DNA from: Dehalococcoidia bacterium
GTDB lineage: Bacteria; Chloroflexota; Dehalococcoidia; UBA2979
Length of the DNA: 39,278 nucleotides
Assembly: GCA_029247135.1 (NCBI GenBank)
Contig: JAQWLS010000046.1
Span: 1 to 39,278 of the forward strand
Direction: 5' to 3'
This document shows, piece after piece, positions 7,881-16,547 of this stretch. Under the pieces are notes generated by a model. The model saw only the letters and a program-made list of their open reading frames with translations. It did not search any database and had not been told where the DNA came from. Numbering within the stretch: the first letter of the stretch is position 1; each line of letters starts with the position of its first letter. A program made the position numbers and the translations under genes.

Positions 7881-9226
7881 CGAACGATATGAATTTACCC
7901 CTTAAACCTACTTTGGGCCCTATCAGACCGTTTACACCGACTGGTAGAAAGCGTTTTTCTCTTGATAATGGTATGCAGGTTTCAATGTTTGAGCTTGGGA
8001 GCGCTCCACTGGTTTATTTACGTTTGGTTATTCAAGCACAACCAAGTACTGATGCTCGTCTGTCTTGGATTGAGAAGTATGTCGCGGAATATATGGGGGA
8101 AGGTACGACTGATCTAGATGCAGATTTATTTGCCGAAGCTTTTGCTGCCATTGGTGGTCAGCTACATATCTCTGGGGATGACACATCTACAAATTTTTCG
8201 GCCACCGTACCGTCTGAGTTCATGACTGAAGCTTTGAACTTGGTTGCAATGGCGGTGTTAAAACCTGAGTTTCCTGTAAGTGAGGCTGAGCGACTTCAGT
8301 CCAACTTACTAAGAGAATTAGATCTATCGAAAGACCAACCACAAGTTAATGCGGCAGAAGGATTTCGAAAAGCTCTGTATGGATTAAACCATCCGTTTGG
8401 TAGATTATTACCAAGTCGAGACAATTTGTTGGAATTTACTGCAGACATCGCGGCAAGCTACTCGAAAACACATCATGTGGCCAATAGTGCTCACTTGTAT
8501 ATAAGCGGGCAATTCGACCAGCGCTTGGTTGAAGAAGCTGTTGAGAAGAGTTTCAGGAACTGGTCGCAGGGGGATTCTTTCAGTAATACTTTGCCAGCAG
8601 CAAGCCCGTCCTACGCGACATTTTTATTTGATCGTCCGGAGGCAGAGCAGTCAACCATCTATTGGGGTTTACCGATATCGCATCCGGGCGCGACAAGCTG
8701 GATTGGCCTAGAAGTATTAAATGCGCTTCTAGGAGGCTCGTTCCATTCGCGAATAACTCTTAATATTCGTGAGGACAAGGGCTATACCTATTCTCCACGT
8801 TCGATGATGACAGCACGATCTAGGGATGGAATTTGGTTACAAGTGGCAGATGTAACCACTGATGTAACTGCACTTGCGCTGGGTGAAATTTTTAAGGAAA
8901 TTATGTCCATTCGAGAAACTTTGGTGACTCGTGATGAGCTTGAGGCAATTAAGCAGTACATGATTGGTTCTTTTGTGCGGGAAATGTCTGAACCTGGCTC
9001 ACGAATGGGACATTTCATGTTCTCAGATAGGCATAACTTGTCTGATTCGGAGGATTCGTTGTACATAGACCGAGTTCAGGCTATTACTCCGGAAGATTTA
9101 CGTATGCTCGCTGAGGAGTTTATTGATCCCACACGTATGACACTTTCCATTGTGGGAGACGCTGGAAAAATTAAAGACGAACTTAAAGAACTACAGATGT
9201 TGGCTCCGATTGAGATAGATGTCTAA
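7877..9226 (+). CDS. M16 peptidase-like, non-catalytic subunit
   Basis: A 449-residue M16-fold protein in which the region aligned with the zinc motif reads W-I-E-K-Y-V-A-E-Y-M (64-73), so the H-x-x-E-H ligands are absent. It keeps the C-terminal N-I-R-E-D-K-G-Y-T-Y segment (near residue 300). In the known heterodimeric M16B peptidases this Arg/Tyr pair on the inactive subunit binds substrate next to the other subunit's zinc. The upstream gene has the converse pattern, with zinc ligands present and a weaker R-K-K-G-F-T version of this segment. Together they look like one split active site. An MFS transporter follows after 57 bases. Confidence 0.9.
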   Translation: MTNDMNLPLKPTLGPIRPFTPTGRKRFSLDNGMQVSMFELGSAPLVYLRLVIQAQPSTDARLSWIEKYVAEYMGEGTTDLDADLFAEAFAAIGGQLHISGDDTSTNFSATVPSEFMTEALNLVAMAVLKPEFPVSEAERLQSNLLRELDLSKDQPQVNAAEGFRKALYGLNHPFGRLLPSRDNLLEFTADIAASYSKTHHVANSAHLYISGQFDQRLVEEAVEKSFRNWSQGDSFSNTLPAASPSYATFLFDRPEAEQSTIYWGLPISHPGATSWIGLEVLNALLGGSFHSRITLNIREDKGYTYSPRSMMTARSRDGIWLQVADVTTDVTALALGEIFKEIMSIRETLVTRDELEAIKQYMIGSFVREMSEPGSRMGHFMFSDRHNLSDSEDSLYIDRVQAITPEDLRMLAEEFIDPTRMTLSIVGDAGKIKDELKELQMLAPIEIDV

Positions 9227-9239
9227 CTGACAGAAAACT

Positions 9240-9253
9240 AGGAGCGCTATATT
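9240..9253 (+). promoter_or_regulatory. Shine-Dalgarno sequence facing an in-frame ATT
   Basis: AGGAG (9240-9244) is followed six bases later by ATT 9251-9253, in frame with the MFS gene. The site would give I-S-S-S-Q-T-K ahead of the TTG-started form. ATT is a rare initiator known from infC, so this is a candidate only. Confidence 0.35.
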
Positions 9254-9283
9254 AGTTCGAGTCAGACTAAGACTTTTTTTGAG

Positions 9284-10492
9284 TTGTGGAGATTGCTGTT
9301 CTGGCCCGTCTATGGACCTACCTTTTTAATTTCAGCGGGGCAAGGGGCTATTTTGCCGATTATTCCTCTCGTCGCGAGAGATCTTGAAGCATCCTTGGCA
9401 CTAGCAGGTTTGATTGCTGCTTTTCGAGGGTTTGGAAATAATATATTTGATATTCCGGCAGGCATGATTGCTGGCCGATTTGGCGAGAAACTCTCAATGA
9501 TTTTTGCGGGAGTTATCTTAATAATATCGGCACTTTTTGCGGTTGTGGCGATGCACTTAGTAGAGCTCTCGGTGGTGTGGGCACTTGTTTGTTTTTCTTG
9601 CACTATTTTCACACTCGGAGCGGCATCATCGCTGTGGCAGGTGGCACGACTAATTTTTGTTACTCAGGTATGCCCCGAAAATCAGCGTGGACGGGGGATT
9701 TCACTGGTAGGTGGATTTACCAGGGCAGGAAGATTTGTAGGACCTCTACTGGCAGCGATTTGCTATGGGTTTTATGGTCTGGAGTCGGCCTTTTTCATCT
9801 TTGCTATATTTATTTTTCTTTCATTGATATTGGTTGTGAGATATGTCCAAAATACTGGCACTGCAGACGAGAGAGAATCGAGTTCAATTGGAGAAATAGT
9901 GACCGTCCTAAAAAGTTACCGCACGGTTTTTGGTCGTGTGGGTGTTGCTGTAATTTTGCTAGCTGTCGCGCGACACTCCAGAGATATTTTTTGGCCACTA
10001 TGGGGGAGTGAAATTGGTTTGAACGCTCAGGAAATCTCGGTAATTATGGGGCTGGCCTATGCGGTCGATACTGTTCCTTTTTACTTTGCGGGAGTTGTAA
10101 TGGATAAGTTTGGTCGCAAGGCCGCTGCTGTGCCCTGTTTATTCATTCTTTCTATTACAGCTTTTGGTTTAATTTTTACGGATACATTTCTGGAAATGTT
10201 AATTATCTGTTTAATCAGTGGGTTTGGTAATGGGTTAGGCAGTGGAATCGTAATGACAATTGGCGCAGATTTATCTCCAATTCGCGGGCGTGGAGAATTT
10301 CTTGGCGCGTGGAGATTAATTGGTGATACTGGCCAAAGTGGAGGACAACTAATGCTTGGTCCGATAGCAGCATTGACGTCGCTAGGAGCAGCAATTGGAG
10401 GTGTAGGAATCTTAGGGTTGTGTGGTGTCATTGTTTTTATATTTATTGCGCCTGAACCCCAAGCATTTCATAAATTAAAATCCCGCAAGTGA
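9284..10492 (+). CDS. major facilitator superfamily transporter
   Basis: A roughly 400-residue 12-helix MFS permease. After the first helix comes a stretch matching the loop 2-3 motif, with A-G-R-F-G-E-K near residues 64-70. A second copy, D-K-F-G-R-K, appears after helix 8 (near residue 275), as expected from the MFS internal repeat. Substrate is unknown. The listed start is TTG 9284, which has no ribosome-binding site. A good AGGAG at 9240-9244 points instead to ATT 9251, 11 codons upstream in the same frame, which would give 413 residues. No ATG or GTG lies between the upstream in-frame stop at 9239 and 9284. The gene is convergent with the DNA glycosylase gene, one base apart. Confidence 0.85.
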   Translation: MWRLLFWPVYGPTFLISAGQGAILPIIPLVARDLEASLALAGLIAAFRGFGNNIFDIPAGMIAGRFGEKLSMIFAGVILIISALFAVVAMHLVELSVVWALVCFSCTIFTLGAASSLWQVARLIFVTQVCPENQRGRGISLVGGFTRAGRFVGPLLAAICYGFYGLESAFFIFAIFIFLSLILVVRYVQNTGTADERESSSIGEIVTVLKSYRTVFGRVGVAVILLAVARHSRDIFWPLWGSEIGLNAQEISVIMGLAYAVDTVPFYFAGVVMDKFGRKAAAVPCLFILSITAFGLIFTDTFLEMLIICLISGFGNGLGSGIVMTIGADLSPIRGRGEFLGAWRLIGDTGQSGGQLMLGPIAALTSLGAAIGGVGILGLCGVIVFIFIAPEPQAFHKLKSRK

Positions 10493-10493
10493 A

Positions 10494-11165
10494 TTATTTG
10501 ATTGGCAAATTAAAGAAATCCTGATCCCCATCTACAACTTTCCACATGTACCAAGCACCGGCGGAACAGTATGGACGCCAGCGGGCACCTATTTCGGATG
10601 CTTTTTTTGGGGTAACGATCTCATCAATTTGATAGGCGATCTGCATTCCATTTCGTACTCCGAGATCACCCACGGGTAGAATGTTCGGACGTCGTAGCTG
10701 TGACATTAAAAACATATGAGCCGACCATTCGCCTAATCCATAAACACTGGTGATTTTTTCTATTACTTCTTCGTCGGAGAGTGTTTGTAGAATTTGGAAG
10801 TCTATTTGTCCTTTAGAGACATGCTCTGCAAGGCTTCGGAGGTAAGATATTTTTTGCCGAGAAATGCCAGCGTCTCGAAATACGGTATCAGGACTTTTCA
10901 GTACTTGATTGGGCGATGGGTAGCCTGATTCCATAGTTTTCTTGTAAGAGTTGAGCCAGCGAGTCTGAATAGCCTGTGCTGCCGAACCCGCGAGTTGTTG
11001 AAAAAGGATTGTTCGGCACAGGCTTGACCAGCCATCATGTATCGGAGGGTTTGGAAGATATCGGCCATATTTTGCAATTAGTAAACTTAGGACAGGATCC
11101 ACTTCACTTAAATAGGAGGCAGCTTTTTTTGCCCATCTGACCCGTGGGTATCCGAGATTAGTCAT
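10494..11165 (-). CDS. DNA-3-methyladenine glycosylase II-like (HhH-GPD)
   Basis: A 223-residue helix-hairpin-helix DNA glycosylase of the AlkA/Mag1 type. The hairpin motif V-Y-G-L-G-E-W-S-A (141-149) is followed by P-V-G-D-L-G-V-R (164-171), where Asp167 is the expected catalytic residue. F-Q-Q-L-A-G-S-A-A (55-63) matches the conserved helix near the base pocket. It would excise alkylated purines to begin base-excision repair. The frame extends 48 codons further upstream to 11309, but that would cross the divergent gene. ATG 11165 begins where family similarity starts, so I chose it. The 55-base divergent gap (11166-11220) must hold both promoters. Confidence 0.88.
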   Translation of the reverse strand: MTNLGYPRVRWAKKAASYLSEVDPVLSLLIAKYGRYLPNPPIHDGWSSLCRTILFQQLAGSAAQAIQTRWLNSYKKTMESGYPSPNQVLKSPDTVFRDAGISRQKISYLRSLAEHVSKGQIDFQILQTLSDEEVIEKITSVYGLGEWSAHMFLMSQLRRPNILPVGDLGVRNGMQIAYQIDEIVTPKKASEIGARWRPYCSAGAWYMWKVVDGDQDFFNLPIK

Positions 11166-11220
11166 ATGATTAATGTTATCCGCTTTGCGGACTGTTGAAA
11201 GCGGAATCAAGGATTTAGTA

Positions 11221-12207
11221 ATGCAAACAATTTTTTTACACTCCATGAAAGATGTATCGAGACTTTCCTTGGGGGGAGGTGGAATTGGCCAGGTTTGGGG
11301 ATCGACCACTCGAGAGGAGGCAGTAGAAGTACTTACATCTGCTGTTGCTGAGGGGATTACATTAATTGATCTTGCGCCCTCATATGGAAATGGAGAGGCA
11401 GAAAATGTTTTTGGTGAAGCGTTTAATGGCCGACTCCCCGAAAATCTTTATGTGACTACCAAGTGTAGACTCGGTTCACCTGATCCCCATAATGTGTACT
11501 CAACCTTGTACAGGAGTCTTGAAGAGTCGCTCACGAGGATGCGGATATCCAAGGTAGACTTAATGATTCTTCATGGGATGATTGTTCCAGATGCCTCGCA
11601 CGGCGTGGAAACTAATTTCGATTCGGGCACCCCACTTTCTTTGTATCGAAGTCACGTGCGGGGTGCTTTTCAAAAGCTTACGGAAGAAGGGCTCATTGGG
11701 GCTTGGGGTATAACCGGTATAGGGGTTCCATCAGCTCTTCTTGAAGTTATCAACGACGTCAAAACAGGTGACGAACCTGCACCTTCAGTGATACAGATAA
11801 TCACAAACTTATTAGACTCCCCTGGTAGTTTGAAGCATTACAAAGAGCCTGCAATACCCCGCAAGTTGATAGGTGCAGCAAAAATTGCGGGTATGGGCAC
11901 TATGGGGATTCGTGCGGTTCAGGCCGGAGCTCTGACTTCTAAAATTGATCGCGAATTAGCGGAGGATCATCCCGATCTTGTTGACTTTCAAAGAGCAACT
12001 GCCTTTAGAGAAATAGCTGCTCGGGTGGGAGATTCCCCAGCATGTTTAGCCCATAGATATGCTCTAGCAATGCCAGGCGTTGATACTGTCGTGTTAGGGG
12101 TAAAGAATCGTCAGGAATTGGCTGAGTGTATTGAGGCTGAGCGAAAAGGACCCTTGAGCCTTCAGCTTTGCACTGAAATCGACATCGCGGTCAAGCGAAT
12201 TGCCTGA
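11221..12207 (+). CDS. aldo/keto reductase
   Basis: A 328-residue NAD(P)H-dependent aldo/keto reductase. The catalytic tetrad is intact: Asp50 and Tyr55 in D-L-A-P-S-Y-G, Lys81 in T-T-K-C, and His118 in L-M-I-L-H-G. It would reduce an aldehyde or ketone, or run in reverse, in the cytosol. Some close relatives act on sugars (L-fucose/D-arabinose dehydrogenase type), which would fit the convergent ROK kinase eight bases away, but that is inference. ATG 11221 is preceded by AAGGA with seven-base spacing. A longer frame from 11173 lacks this signal and would overlap the divergent glycosylase promoter. Confidence 0.88.
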   Translation: MQTIFLHSMKDVSRLSLGGGGIGQVWGSTTREEAVEVLTSAVAEGITLIDLAPSYGNGEAENVFGEAFNGRLPENLYVTTKCRLGSPDPHNVYSTLYRSLEESLTRMRISKVDLMILHGMIVPDASHGVETNFDSGTPLSLYRSHVRGAFQKLTEEGLIGAWGITGIGVPSALLEVINDVKTGDEPAPSVIQIITNLLDSPGSLKHYKEPAIPRKLIGAAKIAGMGTMGIRAVQAGALTSKIDRELAEDHPDLVDFQRATAFREIAARVGDSPACLAHRYALAMPGVDTVVLGVKNRQELAECIEAERKGPLSLQLCTEIDIAVKRIA

Positions 12208-12215
12208 ACTACCAC

Positions 12216-13196
12216 TTACGCGTAGTCGTTAACAAAAATTGCTGCACCAATTAGTGGGGCGTTTCCGCCAAGACTTGTTTGGAAAATAGGTAGATAATCT
12301 CTATATCGCGGTAAAGCTGTCCCCTTAGTTTTTTGTAGTAGTTCGGTCCACCAAGGTGCTAATCCGTCGATGACCCCACCACCTAGAATTAATACTTCTG
12401 GATCAAAAAGTGCCAGCAAACTTGCAAGGCCGGATGAAAGATTATCCAGCACGTCCGAGATGATTTCACTGGCTAATGGATCGTGCCTTCGAGCAGCAGC
12501 AACCACGTCAGCTGCCGTAATTCGTTGATCACCTTCATTCAGAGTACTATTTCGATTATATGCAATTTTTTTTTGTGCTATATCTGCGATCGCTGATCCA
12601 GAACTTAAGCCCTCCAGGCAGCCTTTGCAGCCGTTTTCACAAGATCTTCCGCCTCGGTTAATTATGATGTGCCCGGCTTCTCCGGCGCCGCTATTGTGTC
12701 CAACGACGAGCTTTCCGTTTGCTATGATTCCAGCACCGATACCAGTACTAACGGTCAGATAAATCATATTCAACTTATCTTTGTGATTACCAACTCGAGA
12801 TTCTGCTAATACCGCCATTGCTCCATCATGTGCTGTAACTGTAGGAGATCTAATTTTATTTTGTAGATATTGACTAACTCCGAATCCTTCCCAATTTGGC
12901 AAATTAGGTGATAGGTCATATACACCGTCGTATATAGAAATCGGTCCGGCCGAGGCTACGCCTAAAGGCGTTGTTTTGAGATCAACTTCTACTCGTTTTG
13001 CAATACTGCTGATGTTCAGGGCCAGTTCGTTCATGGCAGACTGAAAGCCGCGCTCTGGCCTTGTTTCAAACTTGATGCTGTCGAGTATAGAGACTGTGGA
13101 ATCTGAGAGAGCCAAAGCTGCCGCTCGGATTGATGTACCACCAATATCCGCGGCAAGTACTATTTGCTCTGTCGGGTTAGCCATCTTTTGAGTCAT
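12216..13196 (-). CDS. ROK-family sugar kinase
   Basis: A 326-residue ROK protein without an N-terminal DNA-binding domain, so a kinase rather than a repressor. The phosphate-binding A-D-I-G-G-T (16-21) is present, with candidate catalytic Asp124 in H-D-G-A and sugar ligands Glu173 and His176 in G-E-A-G-H. The zinc segment is C-E-N-G-C-K-G-C-L-E, with cysteines at 186, 190 and 193. The usual ROK form has cysteines at the first, third and eighth positions, so the middle one is shifted by two. It probably phosphorylates glucose or another hexose/N-acetylhexosamine with ATP. Two starts are possible, ATG 13196 and the in-frame ATG four codons later. Confidence 0.88.
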   Translation of the reverse strand: MTQKMANPTEQIVLAADIGGTSIRAAALALSDSTVSILDSIKFETRPERGFQSAMNELALNISSIAKRVEVDLKTTPLGVASAGPISIYDGVYDLSPNLPNWEGFGVSQYLQNKIRSPTVTAHDGAMAVLAESRVGNHKDKLNMIYLTVSTGIGAGIIANGKLVVGHNSGAGEAGHIIINRGGRSCENGCKGCLEGLSSGSAIADIAQKKIAYNRNSTLNEGDQRITAADVVAAARRHDPLASEIISDVLDNLSSGLASLLALFDPEVLILGGGVIDGLAPWWTELLQKTKGTALPRYRDYLPIFQTSLGGNAPLIGAAIFVNDYA

Positions 13197-13201
13197 TCCA
13201 A

Positions 13202-13240
13202 AATGTTACACTTTTAATAGTTTCGGCAGGTTGCAACATT
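13202..13240. repeat. interrupted inverted repeat in a divergent gap
   Basis: AATGTTACA (13202-13210) and TGCAACATT (13232-13240) are inverted copies with one mismatch, separated by 21 bases. They sit between the divergent ROK kinase and the thioredoxin-like lipoprotein gene. An operator pair is possible; the arms are short and chance cannot be excluded. Confidence 0.25.
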
Positions 13241-13262
13241 GTCAATTTTTCTAATTTCCTTC

Positions 13263-14267
13263 ATGATACAGAAAGTTAAGGGGATACGTACATTTGCGGG
13301 GCTAGGTATAACCCTTTTGCTGTTGTTGCCGGGCTGTTCCCTAACCGATGATTCTTCGATTGCGAACTACTCGAAAGTTGATTCGGTCAAAATGGAATCT
13401 GTCGGTCCGAATAGTAAGCAGCTCGAAATTTTATCTTTTACAAAAGAATTCTCGGGTGATGGTTATCCAGCCTTCATATCCTCGGACGAACAGTATCGGG
13501 TAATTTTGGGGACTCCTGATCTTGCAATCGGAACCCAACGGCTGTCATTTTTGATTTATGGTCCAAACGGACTGATGGTTCTGCCACATCTCGACGTGAT
13601 AATCACACCCTTCAAAGATTATAGGGAGGCTGATTTTCTCCGAATGCAATATCTGTCAGATGATTCTGCGTTTGGAATGGGTATTTACGTTGGTTCTCTC
13701 ACGTTGAGACAATCCGGAGATTATCTGATGCAAATTGTGTTGCCACCTCGTCACTCGTCTGGCGACCGTGAGATAGCGATCAGTCTGGTTGTTCAAGAAA
13801 AGCCCGCAGCTATTTCCAAAAATATGAAAGAACCGTTGAGTAACAATTCAACATTGATTGATAAGCCGATTACCGAACTGACGACAGGTCTTAATCCCAA
13901 TCTTGGTTTATATCAGGAAACGGTGGCTAATGCGGTTAAGACGCATAGACCAACAGTGTTGATTTTTGCATCTCCCGGATTCTGCGTGAGCCCGATGTGT
14001 GGGTCACAAGTCGATATAGTCTCTGATTTGTTTGAATATTATGGCGAGGAATTTGCCTTTATACACATTGAAACGTACAACGATCCGCATAAGGTGAGAG
14101 AAGATCCGGATAACGCAGAGCGCAATCCAATTTTGGCTGAGTGGGGGATTATTAGCGATCAGGTAGTCTATATAATTAATCGAGACGGACTAATTTTCGA
14201 GCGTTTCGAAGGATTCAGTCCATATGTGGAGCTCGAAGCATCCATGCAAGCATTAATTGCTAACTGA
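13263..14267 (+). CDS. lipoprotein with C-terminal thioredoxin-like domain
   Basis: A 334-residue protein with a type II signal peptide: basic M-I-Q-K-V-K, a leucine-rich core and lipobox L-P-G-C ending at Cys25. The middle (about 60-190) looks like an all-beta domain, with L-I-Y-G-P-N-G and repeated hydrophobic strands. The last 105 residues have thioredoxin-fold character: P-T-V-L-I-F-A-S-P-G-F-C leads to cysteines at 241 and 246, four residues apart rather than two, and V-V-Y-I-I-N-R-D-G resembles the strand before the cis-proline region. It would act on the outer face of the membrane in redox or copper-related thiol chemistry, which is inference. I chose ATG 13263 because it begins the signal peptide; TTG 13239 is in frame but adds a poor extension. 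Confidence 0.75.
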   Translation: MIQKVKGIRTFAGLGITLLLLLPGCSLTDDSSIANYSKVDSVKMESVGPNSKQLEILSFTKEFSGDGYPAFISSDEQYRVILGTPDLAIGTQRLSFLIYGPNGLMVLPHLDVIITPFKDYREADFLRMQYLSDDSAFGMGIYVGSLTLRQSGDYLMQIVLPPRHSSGDREIAISLVVQEKPAAISKNMKEPLSNNSTLIDKPITELTTGLNPNLGLYQETVANAVKTHRPTVLIFASPGFCVSPMCGSQVDIVSDLFEYYGEEFAFIHIETYNDPHKVREDPDNAERNPILAEWGIISDQVVYIINRDGLIFERFEGFSPYVELEASMQALIAN

Positions 14268-14312
14268 TGGTGCTCGACCTTTGAGACCTATAGGCTGTAT
14301 CCTGTTGTTTGT

Positions 14313-14388
14313 GTCGAGATAGCTCAGCTGGTAGAGCATTGCCCTGAAAAGGCAAGGGTCGGCGGTTCGAGCCCGCCTCTCGACACCA
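14313..14388 (+). tRNA. tRNA-Phe (anticodon GAA)
   Basis: A full cloverleaf is readable. The acceptor GTCGAGA (14313-14319) pairs with TCTCGAC (14378-14384). The D-stem is GCTC/GAGC, and the anticodon stem TTGCC/GGCAA encloses the loop CTGAAAA with anticodon GAA at 14346-14348. The T-stem GGCGG/CCGCC closes TTCGAGC. The discriminator A and an encoded CCA end the gene at 14388. It lies between two lipoprotein genes, 45 bases after the first and 41 before the second. No integrase or target-site duplication was seen around it. Confidence 0.97.
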
Positions 14389-14429
14389 TTTGATTTCGGA
14401 GAGCAAATAGTTTTTCTCTGAGGACTCAT

Positions 14430-15674
14430 ATGATCGATATCCGCGTTAGTTTTTTTATCTTGGTTGCAGCCTTGTTTGCTGCATCATGTAGTGACAGTTC
14501 TGGAGTAATTACTACAGAGATTTCTAGTACGCAAACGTTAAACCATATGGGTTCTACCCCAGTAACTCCGCATTCCACGACTGAACCGATTGTTACCGTT
14601 AGTGCAAGCGCAGGTGCGGCTGAGTCCAGTGCGACGACTGTGGTCTTGGCCACACAATCGGCGACTTCGACGGCAACAATGGTTCCGGATAATAGTGTCG
14701 AGAGCCCAACAGTCGGGCCTGCAAGATACCAAGCTCCAATTGGGTCGAGACAAGATCGACTCTTCTTACCGAATAGCAATTTGTTTGTTGATTTCACAGT
14801 CTACGAAGGAGTACCCGGTAGTATTTACCAAGATGTTCGACAGGCTATTTTAACTACCGCTAATATTTTACCTTTACCGGTCGTAATGCTTGAAGAAGCA
14901 GGCCAACTATTTGTGGCTATTTGGCATCGTGAAAAGACTGATTTCCAAGCAGTTGTGGTTCATAGATGTGAATATATACCGACCCCCTCCAGTGAGACTT
15001 GTCAAAATGATTTAATTGGCCCAATGAGCACTCAATCACAAGGGATGGCACTCTTGGCTCGCAGTCCTGCTCGCTTTGAGATTGTATGGCCAACTTTAGA
15101 CCAGCATGACTTCCTGCCAACTAGTTATTGGATACCAGCCTCCCATGAGTGGGTACATGTTTTTCAATCAGCACACACAGTTACCAACAGTGAAGCGAAT
15201 AGGTCTCTCACGGACATTCCTCTAGCTGGCCCAATTTGGCTACACGAAGGCACAGCAGACTACCTAGCGGTGCTAATCGCAGACAAGCAGGGGAGTATCA
15301 ATTTCGGATCGGTGATGAGTGAATATATTCGAAATTCACATGATGCATTTGTCAGTAGTGACTCAGATCCAGAATTAATACTACGTAGTTGTGAGTCTCC
15401 GGCTGATCAAGTCAATGCCGAACGTCGTGGTGACTCATGGCAGTGTCCTACGGGCAGAGTAGCTGTGGCTTACTTGATGTATAAGATTGGTGCCAGCAGT
15501 ATAAATGAGCTGAAGGCTTTCTATATGGACTTAGATCAATATAGCTGGTCGGAAGCATTTGCGAGAAATTATGGTAGATCTCCTAAGCAGTTCTATAAAG
15601 AATTTGCAGAGTTTATGGAGATGTCCTATGAACTAAAACTCGCATTTATTAGTCAGCCCGAGGTTTCGCAATAG
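14430..15674 (+). CDS. lipoprotein with gluzincin-type metallopeptidase domain
   Basis: A 414-residue protein with lipobox F-A-A-S-C ending at Cys20. A Ser/Thr/Ala-rich linker of low complexity runs to about residue 100. The C-terminal domain contains H-E-W-V-H (239-243) and, 30 residues on, W-L-H-E-G-T-A-D-Y (270-278). This is the H-E-x-x-H...E arrangement of gluzincins such as the peptidase MA-like group, with Glu273 as third zinc ligand. Four cysteines in the mature domain (180, 191 and two near 318-334) could form disulfides outside the cytoplasm. It is likely a surface-anchored protease; substrate unknown. GAGGA five bases before ATG 14430 supports the start. Confidence 0.8.
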   Translation: MIDIRVSFFILVAALFAASCSDSSGVITTEISSTQTLNHMGSTPVTPHSTTEPIVTVSASAGAAESSATTVVLATQSATSTATMVPDNSVESPTVGPARYQAPIGSRQDRLFLPNSNLFVDFTVYEGVPGSIYQDVRQAILTTANILPLPVVMLEEAGQLFVAIWHREKTDFQAVVVHRCEYIPTPSSETCQNDLIGPMSTQSQGMALLARSPARFEIVWPTLDQHDFLPTSYWIPASHEWVHVFQSAHTVTNSEANRSLTDIPLAGPIWLHEGTADYLAVLIADKQGSINFGSVMSEYIRNSHDAFVSSDSDPELILRSCESPADQVNAERRGDSWQCPTGRVAVAYLMYKIGASSINELKAFYMDLDQYSWSEAFARNYGRSPKQFYKEFAEFMEMSYELKLAFISQPEVSQ

Positions 15675-15684
15675 TCCATGGGTC

Positions 15685-16452
15685 CTATCCACGGCCTATG
15701 TATGGCATAGACGTAGCCATTACCGTCATGAATTGCACGTTGGCCTCTAATGGAAGACTTACCATGTACAGTACAGCTTCAGATACTGCTGACACGTGCA
15801 TCGTAGGTTCAATTTTCGTCGTTCCGTCAGCTTGCACAATTCCGGATTGCATTCGCTCAGTCATTTCCGTCGCGGCGTTCCCTATGTCAATTTGTCCGCA
15901 TGCAATGTTGTATTTCCTGCCATCGAGTGATGTGGATTTGGTAAGTCCTGTAATGGCATGCTTTGTTGACGTGTAGGGAGCGGAATTTGGCCGTGGCCTA
16001 TCAGCTGATATGGACCCATTATTTATAATTCTGCCCCCTTGAGGTTTCTGTATTTTCATTAATTTGAAAGCTGCCTGAGTGCATAAAAATGTCCCAGATA
16101 GATTGGTGTCAACAACTTTTTTCCACTCGACAAAGGCTAAGTTCTCAATAGAGGCATTTGGTGCACTAATCCCCGCGTTGTTGAAGAGGACATCTAGTCG
16201 ACCATACTTCTTCTCAATTACATCAAATAAGTTGTCGACTGACTCTTTCTCTGAGATATCCGCCTCAATTACAGATGCCAGATTGGAATCCGTTCCAGAC
16301 ATATTTCTAGTCTCTTCTAGGGAATTTTTGTGTCTCCCGCTAAGAATGACCTGATATCCGGCGTTGAGTAATGCAAGTCCGGTCGCTCGACCTACACCTG
16401 ACCCGGCGCCCGTAACGAGGGCGACACTATTCGGCCTAGGATTAATTGACAT
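15685..16452 (-). CDS. short-chain dehydrogenase/reductase
   Basis: A 255-residue classical SDR. It has the cofactor motif T-G-A-G-S-G-V-G (14-21), N-N-A-G (91-94), catalytic Ser147 in N-G-S-I-S, and Y-T-S-T-K (Tyr160, Lys164). The Arg in S-G-R-H (40) after the second strand favours NADP(H). It would oxidise or reduce a hydroxy/keto group on a small molecule, substrate unknown. GGGGAG before ATG 16452 gives a good start. It is divergent from the class III CoA-transferase gene across 95 bases, so the two may share regulation. It belongs to the probable catabolic neighbourhood that runs to 21829. Confidence 0.9.
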   Translation of the reverse strand: MSINPRPNSVALVTGAGSGVGRATGLALLNAGYQVILSGRHKNSLEETRNMSGTDSNLASVIEADISEKESVDNLFDVIEKKYGRLDVLFNNAGISAPNASIENLAFVEWKKVVDTNLSGTFLCTQAAFKLMKIQKPQGGRIINNGSISADRPRPNSAPYTSTKHAITGLTKSTSLDGRKYNIACGQIDIGNAATEMTERMQSGIVQADGTTKIEPTMHVSAVSEAVLYMVSLPLEANVQFMTVMATSMPYIGRG

Positions 16453-16547
16453 GAAATACTCCCCGATTATGTTTTTTTGATATTTTGTAGAAGTGAGCCT
16501 CTAGTTTAGGTTCTATTGTGTGGTTAATATCTTTCTTGGGAGACAGT

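Noticed and set aside
11166-11309. Extending the DNA glycosylase gene upstream by 48 codons
   Set aside because: The extension is proline-rich without family similarity and would cover the divergent aldo/keto reductase start and its ribosome-binding site.
14313-14388. tRNA-Phe as an integration site
   Set aside because: No integrase adjoins it and no copy of its 3' end was noticed downstream; flanking genes are ordinary lipoproteins.
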